The notes under the pieces were generated by a model. It made no database searches. It was given only the letters and a program-made list of their open reading frames with translations, and was not told the origin of the DNA. The translations under genes and the position numbers were made by a program. Below are positions 56,587 to 64,000 of a stretch of 64,000 nucleotides of DNA, one piece after another. Origin of the DNA: Latilactobacillus sakei (GTDB taxonomy: Bacteria; Bacillota; Bacilli; Lactobacillales; Lactobacillaceae). Where the stretch lies: contig CP025839.1 in NCBI GenBank assembly GCA_002953655.1, positions 434,001-498,000 on the forward strand, read 5' to 3'. Within the stretch, counting starts at the first letter, position 1, and each line of letters begins with the position of its first letter.

Positions 56587-56659
56587 GAGTCGTTAGCTCA
56601 GTTGGTAGAGCATCTGACTTTTAATCAGAGGGTCGACAGTTCGAGCCTGTCACGACTCA
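56587..56659 (+). tRNA. tRNA-Lys (TTT)
   Basis: 73-nt cloverleaf with acceptor GAGTCGT/ACGACTC, anticodon TTT in loop CTTTTAA and discriminator A. It is 2 bp from tRNA-Val. Confidence 0.96.
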
Positions 56660-56682
56660 TCGGCCAAGTTACACGCCAAAAT

Positions 56683-56766
56683 GCGGGTGTGGCGGAATTG
56701 GCAGACGCGCTAGATTTAGGTTCTAGTGTCTATATAGACGTGGGGGTTCAAGTCCCTTCACCCGCA
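56683..56766 (+). tRNA. tRNA-Leu (TAG)
   Basis: 84-nt tRNA with a long variable arm, acceptor GCGGGTG/CACCCGC, anticodon TAG in loop TTTAGGT and discriminator A. Confidence 0.95.
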
Positions 56767-56801
56767 TTTAATTGAATATTCAATGAAAGTTATCTTATTA
56801 T

Positions 56802-56874
56802 GCCGACTTAGCTCAGTTGGTAGAGCATCTGATTTGTAATCAGAGGGTCGGGCGTTCGAATCGTCTAGTCGGCA
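56802..56874 (+). tRNA. tRNA-Thr (TGT)
   Basis: 73-nt cloverleaf with acceptor GCCGACT/AGTCGGC, anticodon TGT in loop TTTGTAA and discriminator A. Confidence 0.96.
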
Positions 56875-56881
56875 TTAAGAT

Positions 56882-56953
56882 GCGGAAGTAGTTCAGTGGT
56901 AGAACATCACCTTGCCATGGTGGGGGTCGCGGGTTCGAATCCCGTCTTCCGCT
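56882..56953 (+). tRNA. tRNA-Gly (GCC)
   Basis: 72-nt cloverleaf with acceptor GCGGAAG/CTTCCGC, anticodon GCC in loop TTGCCAT and discriminator T. Confidence 0.95.
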
Positions 56954-56967
56954 TTCATTATGATTAA

Positions 56968-57053
56968 GCCGGGGTGGCGGAACTGGCAGACGCACGGGAC
57001 TTAAAATCCCGCGGTAGGTGACTACCGTACCGGTTCGATTCCGGTCCTCGGCA
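56968..57053 (+). tRNA. tRNA-Leu (TAA)
   Basis: 86-nt tRNA with a long variable arm, acceptor GCCGGGG/CCTCGGC, anticodon TAA in loop CTTAAAA and discriminator A. Confidence 0.95.
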
Positions 57054-57067
57054 TCATAATGAAAAAT

Positions 57068-57141
57068 GCACCCATAGCGCAACTGGATAGAGTGTCTGAC
57101 TACGAATCAGAAGGTTGTAGGTTCGACTCCTACTGGGTGCA
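57068..57141 (+). tRNA. tRNA-Arg (ACG)
   Basis: 74-nt cloverleaf with acceptor GCACCCA/TGGGTGC and anticodon ACG in loop CTACGAA. A34 is expected to be edited to inosine by TadA. Confidence 0.96.
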
Positions 57142-57146
57142 TATAA

Positions 57147-57220
57147 CGGGAAATAGCTCAGCTTGGTAGAGCACCTGGTTTGGGACCAGGGGGTCGCAGG
57201 TTCGAATCCTGTTTTCCCGA
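57147..57220 (+). tRNA. tRNA-Pro (TGG)
   Basis: 74-nt cloverleaf with acceptor CGGGAAA/TTTCCCG, anticodon TGG in loop TTTGGGA and discriminator A. Confidence 0.96.
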
Positions 57221-57257
57221 TTGTAACGTAAGTTACATGTTATAATTTAAGTTTTTT

Positions 57258-57331
57258 GGCGGTGTAGCTCAGCTGGCTAGAGCGTCCGGTTCATACCCGG
57301 GAGGTCGGGGGTTCGATCCCCTTCGCCGCTA
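57258..57331 (+). tRNA. tRNA-Met (CAT), elongator type
   Basis: 74-nt cloverleaf with acceptor GGCGGTG/CGCCGCT (terminal G-U) and anticodon CAT in loop TTCATAC. The sequence is close to the Bacillus elongator tRNA-Met as remembered. Confidence 0.88.
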
Positions 57332-57346
57332 TTTTTCAAAAAACTT

Positions 57347-57420
57347 GGACCTTTAGCTCAGTTGGTTAGAGCAGACGGCTCATAACCGCCCGGTCGTAGG
57401 TTCGAGTCCTACAAGGTCCA
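57347..57420 (+). tRNA. tRNA with CAT anticodon, probably tRNA-Ile2 (lysidine type)
   Basis: 74-nt cloverleaf with acceptor GGACCTT/AAGGTCC and anticodon CAT in loop CTCATAA. Its body resembles Firmicutes tRNA-Ile(CAU), whose C34 is changed to lysidine by TilS, more than tRNA-Met. An A-C mismatch sits in the anticodon stem. The Met/Ile call is from memory of these sequences. Confidence 0.8.
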
Positions 57421-57465
57421 TCGTTTGGTGAGATTTTGTAGGTGGTTATAATATTTTTATATTAT

Positions 57466-57539
<74 letters not shown>

Positions 57540-57541
57540 TT

Positions 57542-57615
57542 GGTCGCATGGTCTAGCTGGTTAGGACGCCTGCCTGTCACGCAGGAGATCACGGGTTCGA
57601 GTCCCGTTGTGACCG
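57542..57615 (+). tRNA. tRNA-Asp (GTC), copy 1
   Basis: 74-nt cloverleaf with acceptor GGTCGCA/TGTGACC, anticodon GTC in loop CTGTCAC and discriminator G. Confidence 0.96.
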
Positions 57616-57624
57616 TTTCAAAAT

Positions 57625-57697
57625 GGCTCAGTAGCTCAGTTGGTAGAGCAATGGATTGAAGCTCCATGTGTCGGCAGTTCGATTCTGTCCTGCGCCA
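57625..57697 (+). tRNA. tRNA-Phe (GAA), copy 1
   Basis: 73-nt cloverleaf with anticodon GAA in loop TTGAAGC. The acceptor GGCTCAG/CTGCGCC has a T4-C69 mismatch. Confidence 0.95.
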
Positions 57698-57709
57698 TAT
57701 CATGAATAT

Positions 57710-57780
57710 GCGGGTGTAGTTTAGTGGTAAAACCACAGCCTTCCAAGCTGTTGTCGCGAGTCCGATTCTCGTCACCCGCT
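57710..57780 (+). tRNA. tRNA-Gly (TCC)
   Basis: 71-nt cloverleaf with acceptor GCGGGTG/CACCCGC, anticodon TCC in loop CTTCCAA and discriminator T. Confidence 0.95.
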
Positions 57781-57786
57781 TTTCAT

Positions 57787-57860
<74 letters not shown>

Positions 57861-57874
57861 TTATCTAAATATTT

Positions 57875-57962
57875 GGAGAAGTACTCAAGTGGCTGAAGAG
57901 GCGCCCCTGCTAAGGGTGTAGGTCGGGAAACTGGCGCGAGGGTTCAAATCCCTCCTTCTCCG
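57875..57962 (+). tRNA. tRNA-Ser (GCT)
   Basis: 88-nt tRNA with a long variable arm, acceptor GGAGAAG/CTTCTCC, anticodon GCT in loop CTGCTAA and discriminator G. Confidence 0.95.
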
Positions 57963-57970
57963 TTTTGTAT

Positions 57971-58042
57971 GGCCCGTTGGTCAAGTGGTTAAGACACCGC
58001 CCTTTCACGGCGGTATCATGGGTTCAAATCCCGTACGGGTCA
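57971..58042 (+). tRNA. tRNA-Glu (TTC)
   Basis: 72-nt cloverleaf with acceptor GGCCCGT/ACGGGTC (one G-U pair), anticodon TTC in loop CTTTCAC and discriminator A. Confidence 0.95.
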
Positions 58043-58072
58043 TTGTAACATTGTTACATTTATAGTTTTTAT

Positions 58073-58163
58073 GGAGAATTACCCAAGTCTGGCTGAAGGG
58101 AACGGTCTTGAAAACCGTCAGGTGGGTTCTGCCCACGCGAGAGTTCGAATCTCTCATTCTCCT
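58073..58163 (+). tRNA. tRNA-Ser (TGA)
   Basis: 91-nt tRNA with a long variable arm, acceptor GGAGAAT/ATTCTCC, anticodon TGA in loop CTTGAAA and discriminator T. Confidence 0.95.
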
Positions 58164-58172
58164 TTATATTAT

Positions 58173-58246
<74 letters not shown>

Positions 58247-58249
58247 TTT

Positions 58250-58323
58250 GGTCGCATGGTCTAGCTGGTTAGGACGCCTGCCTGTCACGCAGGAGATCAC
58301 GGGTTCGAGTCCCGTTGTGACCG
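58250..58323 (+). tRNA. tRNA-Asp (GTC), copy 2
   Basis: Same sequence as the gene at 57542. The gap to tRNA-fMet is one base longer here. Confidence 0.96.
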
Positions 58324-58332
58324 TTTCAAAAT

Positions 58333-58405
58333 GGCTCAGTAGCTCAGTTGGTAGAGCAATGGATTGAAGCTCCATGTGTCGGCAGTTCGATTCTGTCCTG
58401 CGCCA
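58333..58405 (+). tRNA. tRNA-Phe (GAA), copy 2
   Basis: Same sequence as the gene at 57625, including the T4-C69 mismatch. Confidence 0.95.
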
Positions 58406-58410
58406 TTTTT

Positions 58411-58491
58411 GGAGGAGTAGCGAAGTGGCTAAACGCGGCGGACTGTAAATCCGCTCCTTCGGGTTCGGTGGTTCGAATCCACTCTCCTCCA
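58411..58491 (+). tRNA. tRNA-Tyr (GTA)
   Basis: 81-nt tRNA with a medium variable arm, acceptor starting GGAGGAG and ending CTCCTCC, anticodon GTA in loop CTGTAAA and discriminator A. Confidence 0.95.
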
Positions 58492-58498
58492 TATTTAT

Positions 58499-58569
58499 AG
58501 GGATATAGTTTAAAGGTAGAACTACGGTCTCCAAAACCGTCAGTGTGGGTTCAATTCCTACTATCCCTG
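58499..58569 (+). tRNA. tRNA-Trp (CCA)
   Basis: 71-nt cloverleaf with acceptor AGGGATA/TATCCCT, anticodon CCA in loop CTCCAAA and discriminator G. Confidence 0.95.
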
Positions 58570-58627
58570 TTTATATTATATGTTGCATAAACATTGCGAC
58601 TATGGTATAATTATTCATGTTAATAAT

Positions 58628-58701
58628 GGCGGTATTGGTGAAGTGGTTAACACATCGGTTTGTGGATCCGACACACGTGGGTTCGATTCCCACATACCGC
58701 C
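58628..58701 (+). tRNA. tRNA-His (GTG)
   Basis: 74-nt including the extra G-1 opposite C73, with acceptor GCGGTAT/ATACCGC and anticodon GTG in loop TTGTGGA. A T-T pair closes the anticodon stem. Confidence 0.93.
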
Positions 58702-58710
58702 TTTTATTAT

Positions 58711-58782
58711 TGGGCTATGGCCAAGCGGTAAGGCAACAGGTTTTGATCCTGTCATGCGTTGGTTCGAATCCAGCTAGCCCAA
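58711..58782 (+). tRNA. tRNA-Gln (TTG)
   Basis: 72-nt cloverleaf with acceptor TGGGCTA/TAGCCCA, anticodon TTG in loop TTTTGAT and discriminator A. Confidence 0.95.
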
Positions 58783-58809
58783 TTTCAAGGACAGGATTTG
58801 TTCTTTTAT

Positions 58810-58880
<71 letters not shown>

Positions 58881-58917
58881 TTGCGTTTAGGCGCTAACCT
58901 TAAACGTTCTGTAAGAT

Positions 58918-59001
58918 GCCGGTGTGGCGGAATTGGCAGACGCGCGGGATTCAAAATCCCGTTTCCTCACGGAAGTATCGGTTCGACCCCGATCACCGGT
59001 A
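58918..59001 (+). tRNA. tRNA-Leu (CAA)
   Basis: 84-nt tRNA with a long variable arm, acceptor GCCGGTG/CACCGGT (terminal G-U) and anticodon CAA in loop TTCAAAA. Last gene of the rrn/tRNA operon. Confidence 0.94.
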
Positions 59002-59023
59002 TAATGGATTATTATACAAGTTT

Positions 59024-59051
59024 TAAAAGCCCTAGAGATAGGGCTTTTTTG
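59024..59051 (+). terminator. Terminator of the rrn/tRNA operon
   Basis: AAAAGCCCTA and TAGGGCTTTT form a short strong stem with a 6-base loop, followed by TT. It is the first terminator after the rrn promoters. Confidence 0.88.
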
Positions 59052-59134
59052 TTGTCTAAAAATAAGTTATTGTCTGGCATGAAAGCGGTATGATACGATA
59101 GGGATATACTAAGTACATCAAAAGGGTGATTGTG

Positions 59135-59983
59135 ATGAAGAAGTGGGGCTTTTTACTTAGCGGTGGTTTTCTAGTAGCAATTATTGTAGGAATATTACTG
59201 ATAAATCAGCGTCCAAACCAAGCAAGACAACAAGCAAATCGTGTCCGTGACAGTGCACCAACTTTTTATTTACATGGGTATGGTGGCTCTGGTCGTTCGA
59301 ACGATAGTATGATTGCGGCGGCAGAAGAGCGAGGTAGGGCTACTAAGGTATTAACCGCAATTGTCAGTCGGACGGGACAAGTTGAATTAGAGGGGCATTG
59401 GACAGGCAATACAACACGACCGATTATCCAGGTGATTTATAAGAATAATCGCAATGCCAATTACCGGCAAAATGGTGAATGGTTCAAACGGGTATTGATT
59501 GCGGTTAACCGGCAGCATCATTTTAAACAATTTAATGTAGTCGCTCATTCGATGGGTAATTTAACATTAGCTTTCTATCTGGCAAATAATGCTCAGAATA
59601 AAAAAATGCCACAATTAGCTAAGTTCGTTTCGATTGCGGGGCACTATGCTGGTATTATCGGGATGGATGATCGTGCAAATCAAAATCATCTGGCTAAAAA
59701 TGGCCGCCCACAGCAGATCAACGCCACTTACCGGCAACTAATGGGATTGAGACACAGATTACCCAAAAATCAAATTCAATATTTAAATATTTATGGGGAC
59801 TTATCAGATGGTAGTGATTCTGATGGGCGTGTTAGCAATGTCTCTTCACAATCGTTGCGATATTTAGTGGCACCAAGCGCTAAATCATATCAAGAAGTTC
59901 AATTTAAGGGCTCGAATGCCCAACATAGCAAACTACATGAAAACGAAGCTGTTAATAAAGCGGTAATCGATTTCCTATGGTAA
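59135..59983 (+). CDS. Membrane-anchored or secreted alpha/beta hydrolase (DUF915 type)
   Basis: This 282-residue protein has a hydrophobic N-terminal signal or anchor (about residues 5-23). The alpha/beta-hydrolase domain has the oxyanion-side FYLHGYGGSG, the nucleophile elbow VAHSMGN and the C-terminal catalytic His in NAQHSKLHEN. DUF915 proteins are lactobacillar lipase/esterase-like hydrolases of unknown substrate. AAAGGGTG favours the ATG at 59135 over the upstream GTG. Confidence 0.88.
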   Translation: MKKWGFLLSGGFLVAIIVGILLINQRPNQARQQANRVRDSAPTFYLHGYGGSGRSNDSMIAAAEERGRATKVLTAIVSRTGQVELEGHWTGNTTRPIIQVIYKNNRNANYRQNGEWFKRVLIAVNRQHHFKQFNVVAHSMGNLTLAFYLANNAQNKKMPQLAKFVSIAGHYAGIIGMDDRANQNHLAKNGRPQQINATYRQLMGLRHRLPKNQIQYLNIYGDLSDGSDSDGRVSNVSSQSLRYLVAPSAKSYQEVQFKGSNAQHSKLHENEAVNKAVIDFLW

Positions 59984-59985
59984 TT

Positions 59986-60034
59986 AAAAAACAGCAACAT
60001 CGACGGTTTATGAGTCGGTGTTGCTGTTTTTTTG
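59986..60034. terminator. Bidirectional terminator after the DUF915 gene
   Basis: AAACAGCAACA(T)CGAC pairs with GTCGGTGTTGCTGTTT across a 9-base loop, with A and T runs on both sides. The last codons of mleR lie in one arm. Confidence 0.88.
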
Positions 60035-60928
60035 TTCTAAGCGGTATTCTTTAGCGGCGGTTATTAAAGTCCCTAATAAGGCTTGTTGAGTTGCTGAGAA
60101 GAGTTGTGTCTTACGAGAGGCTAATGAAATGTAGAAGGTGGGTTGCGGTTGGTCAAGTAAGTCTAAAGTAATTAAGTCATCAGCTGGTGTGATGGCCGTT
60201 TCAGTTAGAAAGCCAATTCCGACGTTTTCATGGACCATACTTTTAAGAATACTAACATCGTTGGTTCGGTAAATAATATCAGGGTTCATTTGATTCATCG
60301 TCGAAAGCGTATCAAAAACGACAGGATGAACGAACCCCTCCGCTAACATGATAAAATTTTCATTGGCTAAATCACGAAAAGCAACTTTTTTTGCGTTTGC
60401 GAGCGATGATTTGGGGCTGACAACGATTTTAAAGTGATGTTGTTCGATAATTTCAGCCGTTAAGGCATCATTTTCTAGTGGCGTTGCCGAGCCCAGTAAA
60501 GCAGCATCTAAACGCCCGGCTTCTAAACTTGCCAGTAATTCGGTAGAACCACCGTCAACCGTTGCAAAATGTTGAATACTCCCAGCCTTGACTAATTTCT
60601 GCGCTAATTTAGAGAAATAATAGGTGCCAATGATAGGTGGCAATCCAAAACGAAGTTCAGTGGCAGACAAATTTTGCATATCGGTAGTTGTCAATTGAAT
60701 TTCATTTAGAATTTTTACCGCATGTCGATTGAGTTGTTCACCGCTATCCGTAATAATAATCGATTGATGCGACTGGTCCCGACGGATTAATTTAGTCTCA
60801 AATTCTGTTTCTAAACGCTTAACCGCATAAGTGATGGTCGGCTGGCTAACGCCAAATTGGTCAGCAACTGCCGTAAAATTTTTTAATTTAATTAAAGCCA
60901 CAAAATATTCTAAATCTTTAATCTTCAT
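60008..60928 (-). CDS. mleR: LysR family regulator of the malolactic locus
   Basis: This 306-residue LysR-type regulator has an N-terminal HTH (NFTAVADQFGVSQPTITYAV, then KRLE) and an effector domain from about residue 90. It is divergent from mleS, the usual position of MleR, which activates malolactic genes with L-malate. AGGAG lies five bases before the ATG. The stop codon falls within the downstream terminator hairpin. The name rests on context. Confidence 0.88.
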   Translation of the reverse strand: MKIKDLEYFVALIKLKNFTAVADQFGVSQPTITYAVKRLETEFETKLIRRDQSHQSIIITDSGEQLNRHAVKILNEIQLTTTDMQNLSATELRFGLPPIIGTYYFSKLAQKLVKAGSIQHFATVDGGSTELLASLEAGRLDAALLGSATPLENDALTAEIIEQHHFKIVVSPKSSLANAKKVAFRDLANENFIMLAEGFVHPVVFDTLSTMNQMNPDIIYRTNDVSILKSMVHENVGIGFLTETAITPADDLITLDLLDQPQPTFYISLASRKTQLFSATQQALLGTLITAAKEYRLEQKNSNTDS

Positions 60929-60963
60929 AGAAACTCCTATTTAATGCGATTTGAAAAACTCAT

Positions 60964-60978
60964 ATAAATCTATTTTAT
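60964..60978. promoter_or_regulatory. LysR-type operator between mleR and mleS
   Basis: ATAAA-TCTAT-TTTAT is a 15-bp inverted repeat of the T-N11-A kind, 15 bp upstream of the mleS -35 box. It is a plausible MleR activator site. Confidence 0.55.
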
Positions 60979-60992
60979 CACAGTTGTAAGTT

Positions 60993-61022
60993 TTGACTAT
61001 CAAATGTTGAGGCGTGTATAGT
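60993..61022 (+). promoter_or_regulatory. mleS promoter
   Basis: TTGACT at 60993-60998 and TATAGT at 61017-61022 have an 18-bp spacer. Confidence 0.75.
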
Positions 61023-61059
61023 GACCAACATGATATAAAAAGAAAAGGAGATTATTAAT

Positions 61060-62691
61060 ATGAAAGCACAACAAATTTTAAATGATCCATTTTTAAATAA
61101 AGGGACCGCTTTTACGGCTGAAGAACGTGCTCAATTTGGTTTAACGGGGATGTTACCACCCCACGTTCAAACAATTGACGAACAAGTTAAACAAGCTTAT
61201 GCCCAATATCAATCAAAAGCAAACATGCTTGAACAACGGATTTTCTTAATGTCAATTTTTAATGAAAACCGGGTTTTATTCTTCAAGTTATTCAGCCAAC
61301 ACGTTGCTGAATTCATGCCAGTGGTTTACGATCCAACGATTGCTGACACAATTGAAAACTACAGTGCTTTATATGTGAATCCACAACATGCAGCCTTCTT
61401 GTCAATCGACGATCCTGATTCAATGAAGACGACTTTAGCCAACGCTGCTGATGGTCGCGAAATTAAATTAATCGTTGTGACTGATGGCGAAGGTATTTTA
61501 GGGATTGGCGACTGGGGAACACAAGGTGTCGATATCTCAGTTGGTAAATTAATGGTTTATACAGCTGCTGCCGGGATTGATCCTAGTCAAGTCTTACCAG
61601 TTGTTTTAGATGCTGGTACAAACCGTGAAAGTTTATTAAATGATGAATTATACTTAGGAAACCGGCATGAACGTGTTCGCGGCGATCGTTACTACGATTT
61701 CGTTGATCAATTCGTTCAAACAGCTGAAGAATTATTCCCTAACATGTACCTTCACTTTGAAGATTTTGGCCGGAGTAATGCTGCTAACATCTTGAACAAG
61801 TACAAAGATCAAATCGTGACTTTCAATGATGATATCCAAGGAACAGGGATTATCACATTAGCTGGTATCATGGGTGCATTAAATATCTCTGGTGGCAAGA
61901 TGACCGACCAAGTTTACATGAGCTTTGGTGCTGGGACTGCTGGTGCTGGTATTACACACCGCATCTTCGAAGAAATGTTACAAGAAGGTTTAACTGAAGA
62001 ACAAGCACGTAGCCGTTTCTACATGGTTGATAAGCAAGGTCTATTGTTCGATGATGATCCAGAATTAACACCAGAACAAAAACCATTTGCTCGCAAACGT
62101 AGTGAATTCGCTAATGCGGATGAATTAACAACCTTAGAAGCTGCTGTTAAAGCGATCCATCCCACAATCTTAGTTGGTACTTCAACACAACCTGGTACTT
62201 TTACAGAATCAATCGTGAAGGAAATGGCTGCTCACACAGAACGGCCAATTATCTTCCCATTATCAAATCCAACTAAATTAGCTGAAGCAACTGCTGAAGA
62301 CTTAATTAAATGGACCGATGGTAAAGCCTTAGTGGCTACTGGTATTCCAGCGGCACCTGTTGAATACAACGGTGTCACATATGAAATCGGTCAAGCTAAC
62401 AATGCTTTGGTATACCCAGGTCTTGGTTTAGGGACAATTGCTTCAACTGCTAAAGTCTTAAATGACGAAATGATTAGTAAGGCAGCACATTCATTGGGTG
62501 GGATTGTTGATCCAACAGAACCTGGCGCAGCCGTATTGCCTCCTGTTACAAAATTAGACGTCTTCTCACAAACTGTTGCTAACGCTGTTGCACAAAGCGC
62601 TGTTGACCAAGGTTTGAATAAAGAAGAAATTGCTGACGTGCAAAAAGCCGTTGCAGACATGAAATGGGAACCAGAATACAAAGCACTATAA
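61060..62691 (+). CDS. mleS: Malolactic enzyme
   Basis: This 543-residue enzyme converts L-malate directly to L-lactate and CO2 with bound NAD and Mn. Motifs include [49 protein letters not shown] (metal ligands) and FNDDIQGTG, plus the NAD motif [10 protein letters not shown]. Similarity along the length to lactococcal MleS (from memory) and the mleR/mleP context favour malolactic over malic enzyme. AAAGGAG precedes the start. The codon bias is strong. Confidence 0.93.
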   Translation: MKAQQILNDPFLNKGTAFTAEERAQFGLTGMLPPHVQTIDEQVKQAYAQYQSKANMLEQRIFLMSIFNENRVLFFKLFSQHVAEFMPVVYDPTIADTIENYSALYVNPQHAAFLSIDDPDSMKTTLANAADGREIKLIVVTDGEGILGIGDWGTQGVDISVGKLMVYTAAAGIDPSQVLPVVLDAGTNRESLLNDELYLGNRHERVRGDRYYDFVDQFVQTAEELFPNMYLHFEDFGRSNAANILNKYKDQIVTFNDDIQGTGIITLAGIMGALNISGGKMTDQVYMSFGAGTAGAGITHRIFEEMLQEGLTEEQARSRFYMVDKQGLLFDDDPELTPEQKPFARKRSEFANADELTTLEAAVKAIHPTILVGTSTQPGTFTESIVKEMAAHTERPIIFPLSNPTKLAEATAEDLIKWTDGKALVATGIPAAPVEYNGVTYEIGQANNALVYPGLGLGTIASTAKVLNDEMISKAAHSLGGIVDPTEPGAAVLPPVTKLDVFSQTVANAVAQSAVDQGLNKEEIADVQKAVADMKWEPEYKAL

Positions 62692-62724
62692 TTTTAAATA
62701 TTAATTGGTAGGAGAGTGAAAGAG

Positions 62725-63687
62725 TTGGCAGCATTTCTAACATCATTATCAAGTGTCATCGAAATCGTCTTAGTCATTGCTTTGGGGTTTTGGCTACGAA
62801 GTTCTAAGAAGTTTGATGATAACTTTAAAGGTACAATTTCATTTTTAATCATGAACGTTGCTTTACCATTATCAATCTTTGTTTCAGTTTTAGATAACTT
62901 GACCCGTGAAAAGTTGGTCGGTTTATCTGGCGGCTTAATCTATGTTTTAATTAGTTTTGCCCTAGGTTACTTAGTTGCTTGGTTATTAACAAAGGCTTTC
63001 CGGATTCGGCCAGGTCGTCGTGGGACATTTATCAATATGTTCGTTAATGCCAATACAATCTTCATTGGTTTACCATTGAACTTGGCACTATTCGGTGACA
63101 AGAGTTTACCTTACTTCTTGATCTACTATGTTGCAAACACGGTTTCAACATGGGCAATCGGGGTCTTCTTCATCTCAAATGATGATCCTACAAAAGAAAA
63201 AGGCGCTGCTAAAGGCAAATTTAACTGGCGTAAATTATTACCTTCACCATTAATCGGTTTCTTAGCCGCATTAATTTATCTTTTAACTGGTTTACCATTA
63301 CCAGAACTTGTTGATAAGACATTCTCAATGGTTGGTGGCATCGTAACACCAATGTCATTGATCTACATTGGGATTATCTTAGCTGATGCTGGTTTGAAAT
63401 CAATCCATTTCGACCGCGATACAATCTTAGCCCTATTAGGTCGTTTCGTTGTTGCACCAGCCATCATGATTGCGATCATGATGTTCTTCAAGAACACAAC
63501 TTCAATTCCATCAATTGAACAAAGCACATTAATTATTCAAGCCGCAACACCAGGTTTGGCTGTCTTACCAATCTTAGTCGGTCAATCACACGGGGACGTT
63601 GAATATGCAACAAACGTTGTTACAACAAGTACTGTCTTGTTCGTCGTCGTTGTGCCAATCTTAATGCAAATCGTTCAATTCATCTAG
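62725..63687 (+). CDS. mleP: Malate permease, AEC (auxin efflux carrier) family
   Basis: This 320-residue protein has about ten membrane helices, with the AEC-type motif FVNANTIFIGLPL and a second half starting PSPLIGFLAAL. Following mleS, it is expected to carry malate in and perhaps lactate out. A TTG at 62725 with AGGAGA nine bases upstream is the best start; the GTG three codons earlier sits too close to the ribosome binding site. It is cotranscribed with mleS. Confidence 0.9.
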   Translation: MAAFLTSLSSVIEIVLVIALGFWLRSSKKFDDNFKGTISFLIMNVALPLSIFVSVLDNLTREKLVGLSGGLIYVLISFALGYLVAWLLTKAFRIRPGRRGTFINMFVNANTIFIGLPLNLALFGDKSLPYFLIYYVANTVSTWAIGVFFISNDDPTKEKGAAKGKFNWRKLLPSPLIGFLAALIYLLTGLPLPELVDKTFSMVGGIVTPMSLIYIGIILADAGLKSIHFDRDTILALLGRFVVAPAIMIAIMMFFKNTTSIPSIEQSTLIIQAATPGLAVLPILVGQSHGDVEYATNVVTTSTVLFVVVVPILMQIVQFI

Positions 63688-63693
63688 TTTCAA

Positions 63694-63735
63694 TAAGAGT
63701 GTTAGATATTCCGATTATCTAACGCTCTTTTTTTG
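63694..63735 (+). terminator. Terminator of the mleS-mleP operon
   Basis: AAGAGTGTTAGATA pairs with TATCTAACGCTCTT (one G-U or mismatch) across a 7-base loop, and a run of T follows. Confidence 0.88.
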
Positions 63736-63743
63736 TGGTTAAA

Positions 63744-63759
63744 TGTGTAATAATACACA
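63744..63759. promoter_or_regulatory. Palindrome upstream of the ridA promoter
   Basis: TGTGTA-ATAA-TACACA is a perfect 6-4-6 palindrome ending eight bases before the -35 box. It may be an operator; the regulator is unknown. Confidence 0.45.
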
Positions 63760-63766
63760 ATCTTGG

Positions 63767-63795
63767 TTGATAAACAAGCCTATCTGGACTACAAT
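63767..63795 (+). promoter_or_regulatory. ridA promoter
   Basis: TTGATA at 63767-63772 and TACAAT at 63790-63795 have a 17-bp spacer. Confidence 0.75.
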
Positions 63796-63831
63796 GAAAG
63801 CGTAGTCAATAAACAAGAGAGGTTGATTAAT

Positions 63832-64000
63832 ATGTCAGAAAAGATTTATACGAAACAAGCACCAGAACCATTAGGACCATATAGCCAAGCAATTGCGACC
63901 GATAAGATGGTCTTTATGTCAGGTCAACTGGGCTTAAAAGACGGCAAACTTGCACCTGATTTAGCAGGACAAACGAAACAAGCGATTATGAACTTACAAA
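63832..64000 (+). CDS. ridA: RidA family reactive intermediate deaminase (partial)
   Basis: Only the first 56 residues are inside the window. They start MSEKIYTKQAPEPLGPYSQA, the family hallmark, and continue with MVFMSGQLGLKDGKL. RidA removes reactive enamine/imine intermediates made by PLP enzymes. GAGAGG lies about 10 bases upstream. The gene runs off the right edge. Confidence 0.9.
   Translation, partial: MSEKIYTKQAPEPLGPYSQAIATDKMVFMSGQLGLKDGKLAPDLAGQTKQAIMNLQ

Noticed and set aside
61060-62691. NAD-dependent malic enzyme
   Set aside because: Motifs are shared, but the lengthwise resemblance to lactococcal MleS and the mleR/mleP neighbours favour malolactic enzyme; a biochemical test would settle it.

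Overview
This window is a Gram-positive, low-to-mid GC lactic acid bacterial chromosome. The 16S rRNA sequence, a malolactic enzyme locus, pepQ/ccpA, pepV, the dlt operon and the general gene order all point to the Latilactobacillus sakei/curvatus group. The V1 region of the 16S gene looks closer to L. curvatus than to L. sakei, from memory only. No phage, insertion sequence, CRISPR array, restriction system or plasmid gene is visible. The window is core chromosome with some lineage-specific intergenic elements.

Layout: 1-6142 holds the 3' part of a DEAD-box helicase, an unknown gene, a T-box-controlled alaS and the ireB-ruvX-yrzB cluster. At 6160-10800 are rnhC (minus), cvpA, mutS2 and trxA. 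At 10900-15400 is the D-alanylation operon dltX-A-B-C-D. At 15400-20330 is an iron-siderophore uptake locus: a lipoprotein on the minus strand, and an ATPase, two permeases and a flavoprotein on the plus strand, with Fur-like palindromes between them. At 20337-25056 are yslB, racE, a fused RNase-PH-like/RdgB gene, a phosphodiesterase, cbpB and a B3/B4-domain gene. At 25104-34480 are popT (DUF368), mscS, the ytxG/ytxH-like pair, pepQ/ccpA, a bifunctional PBP and nagB. At 34482-42880 are an MFS exporter divergent from a MerR regulator, pepV, a Cd/Zn P-type ATPase, a CzrA-type ArsR repressor and a glycerophosphodiesterase. At 43000-50974 are a candidate small RNA, a phosphoesterase/yunD/yutD/yutF cluster, a DedA protein, ferredoxin-NADP reductase, cyclophilin, an S1-domain protein and an unknown gene.

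50975-59051 is one complete rrn operon with two promoters: 16S, tRNA-Ile, tRNA-Ala, 23S, 5S, then 27 tRNA genes ending in a terminator. None of the 29 tRNA genes encodes its CCA end, and an fMet-Asp-Phe block is duplicated. 59135-64000 holds a DUF915-type hydrolase, the mleR/mleS/mleP malolactic locus and the start of a RidA gene.

Functional links: CcpA is encoded here and cre-like sites sit before ccpA, before nagB and over the promoter of the candidate small RNA. Envelope functions are concentrated here (dlt, PBP, racE, and members of both known undecaprenyl-phosphate flippase families, DUF368 and DedA). Metal handling appears twice (Fur-like iron uptake, CzrA/CadA efflux).

The most unusual observations are: (1) a family of about 125-bp tandem, structured repeats that begin at the stop codons of yrzB, pepQ and nagB; (2) a roughly 80-nt orphan RNA with a consensus promoter, an overlapping cre-like site, a pyrimidine-rich linker and a UACG-capped terminator; (3) a degenerate RNase PH domain fused to RdgB, with an internal ribosome binding site; (4) a ferredoxin-NADP-reductase-like protein in the iron operon with an eroded nucleotide-binding motif.
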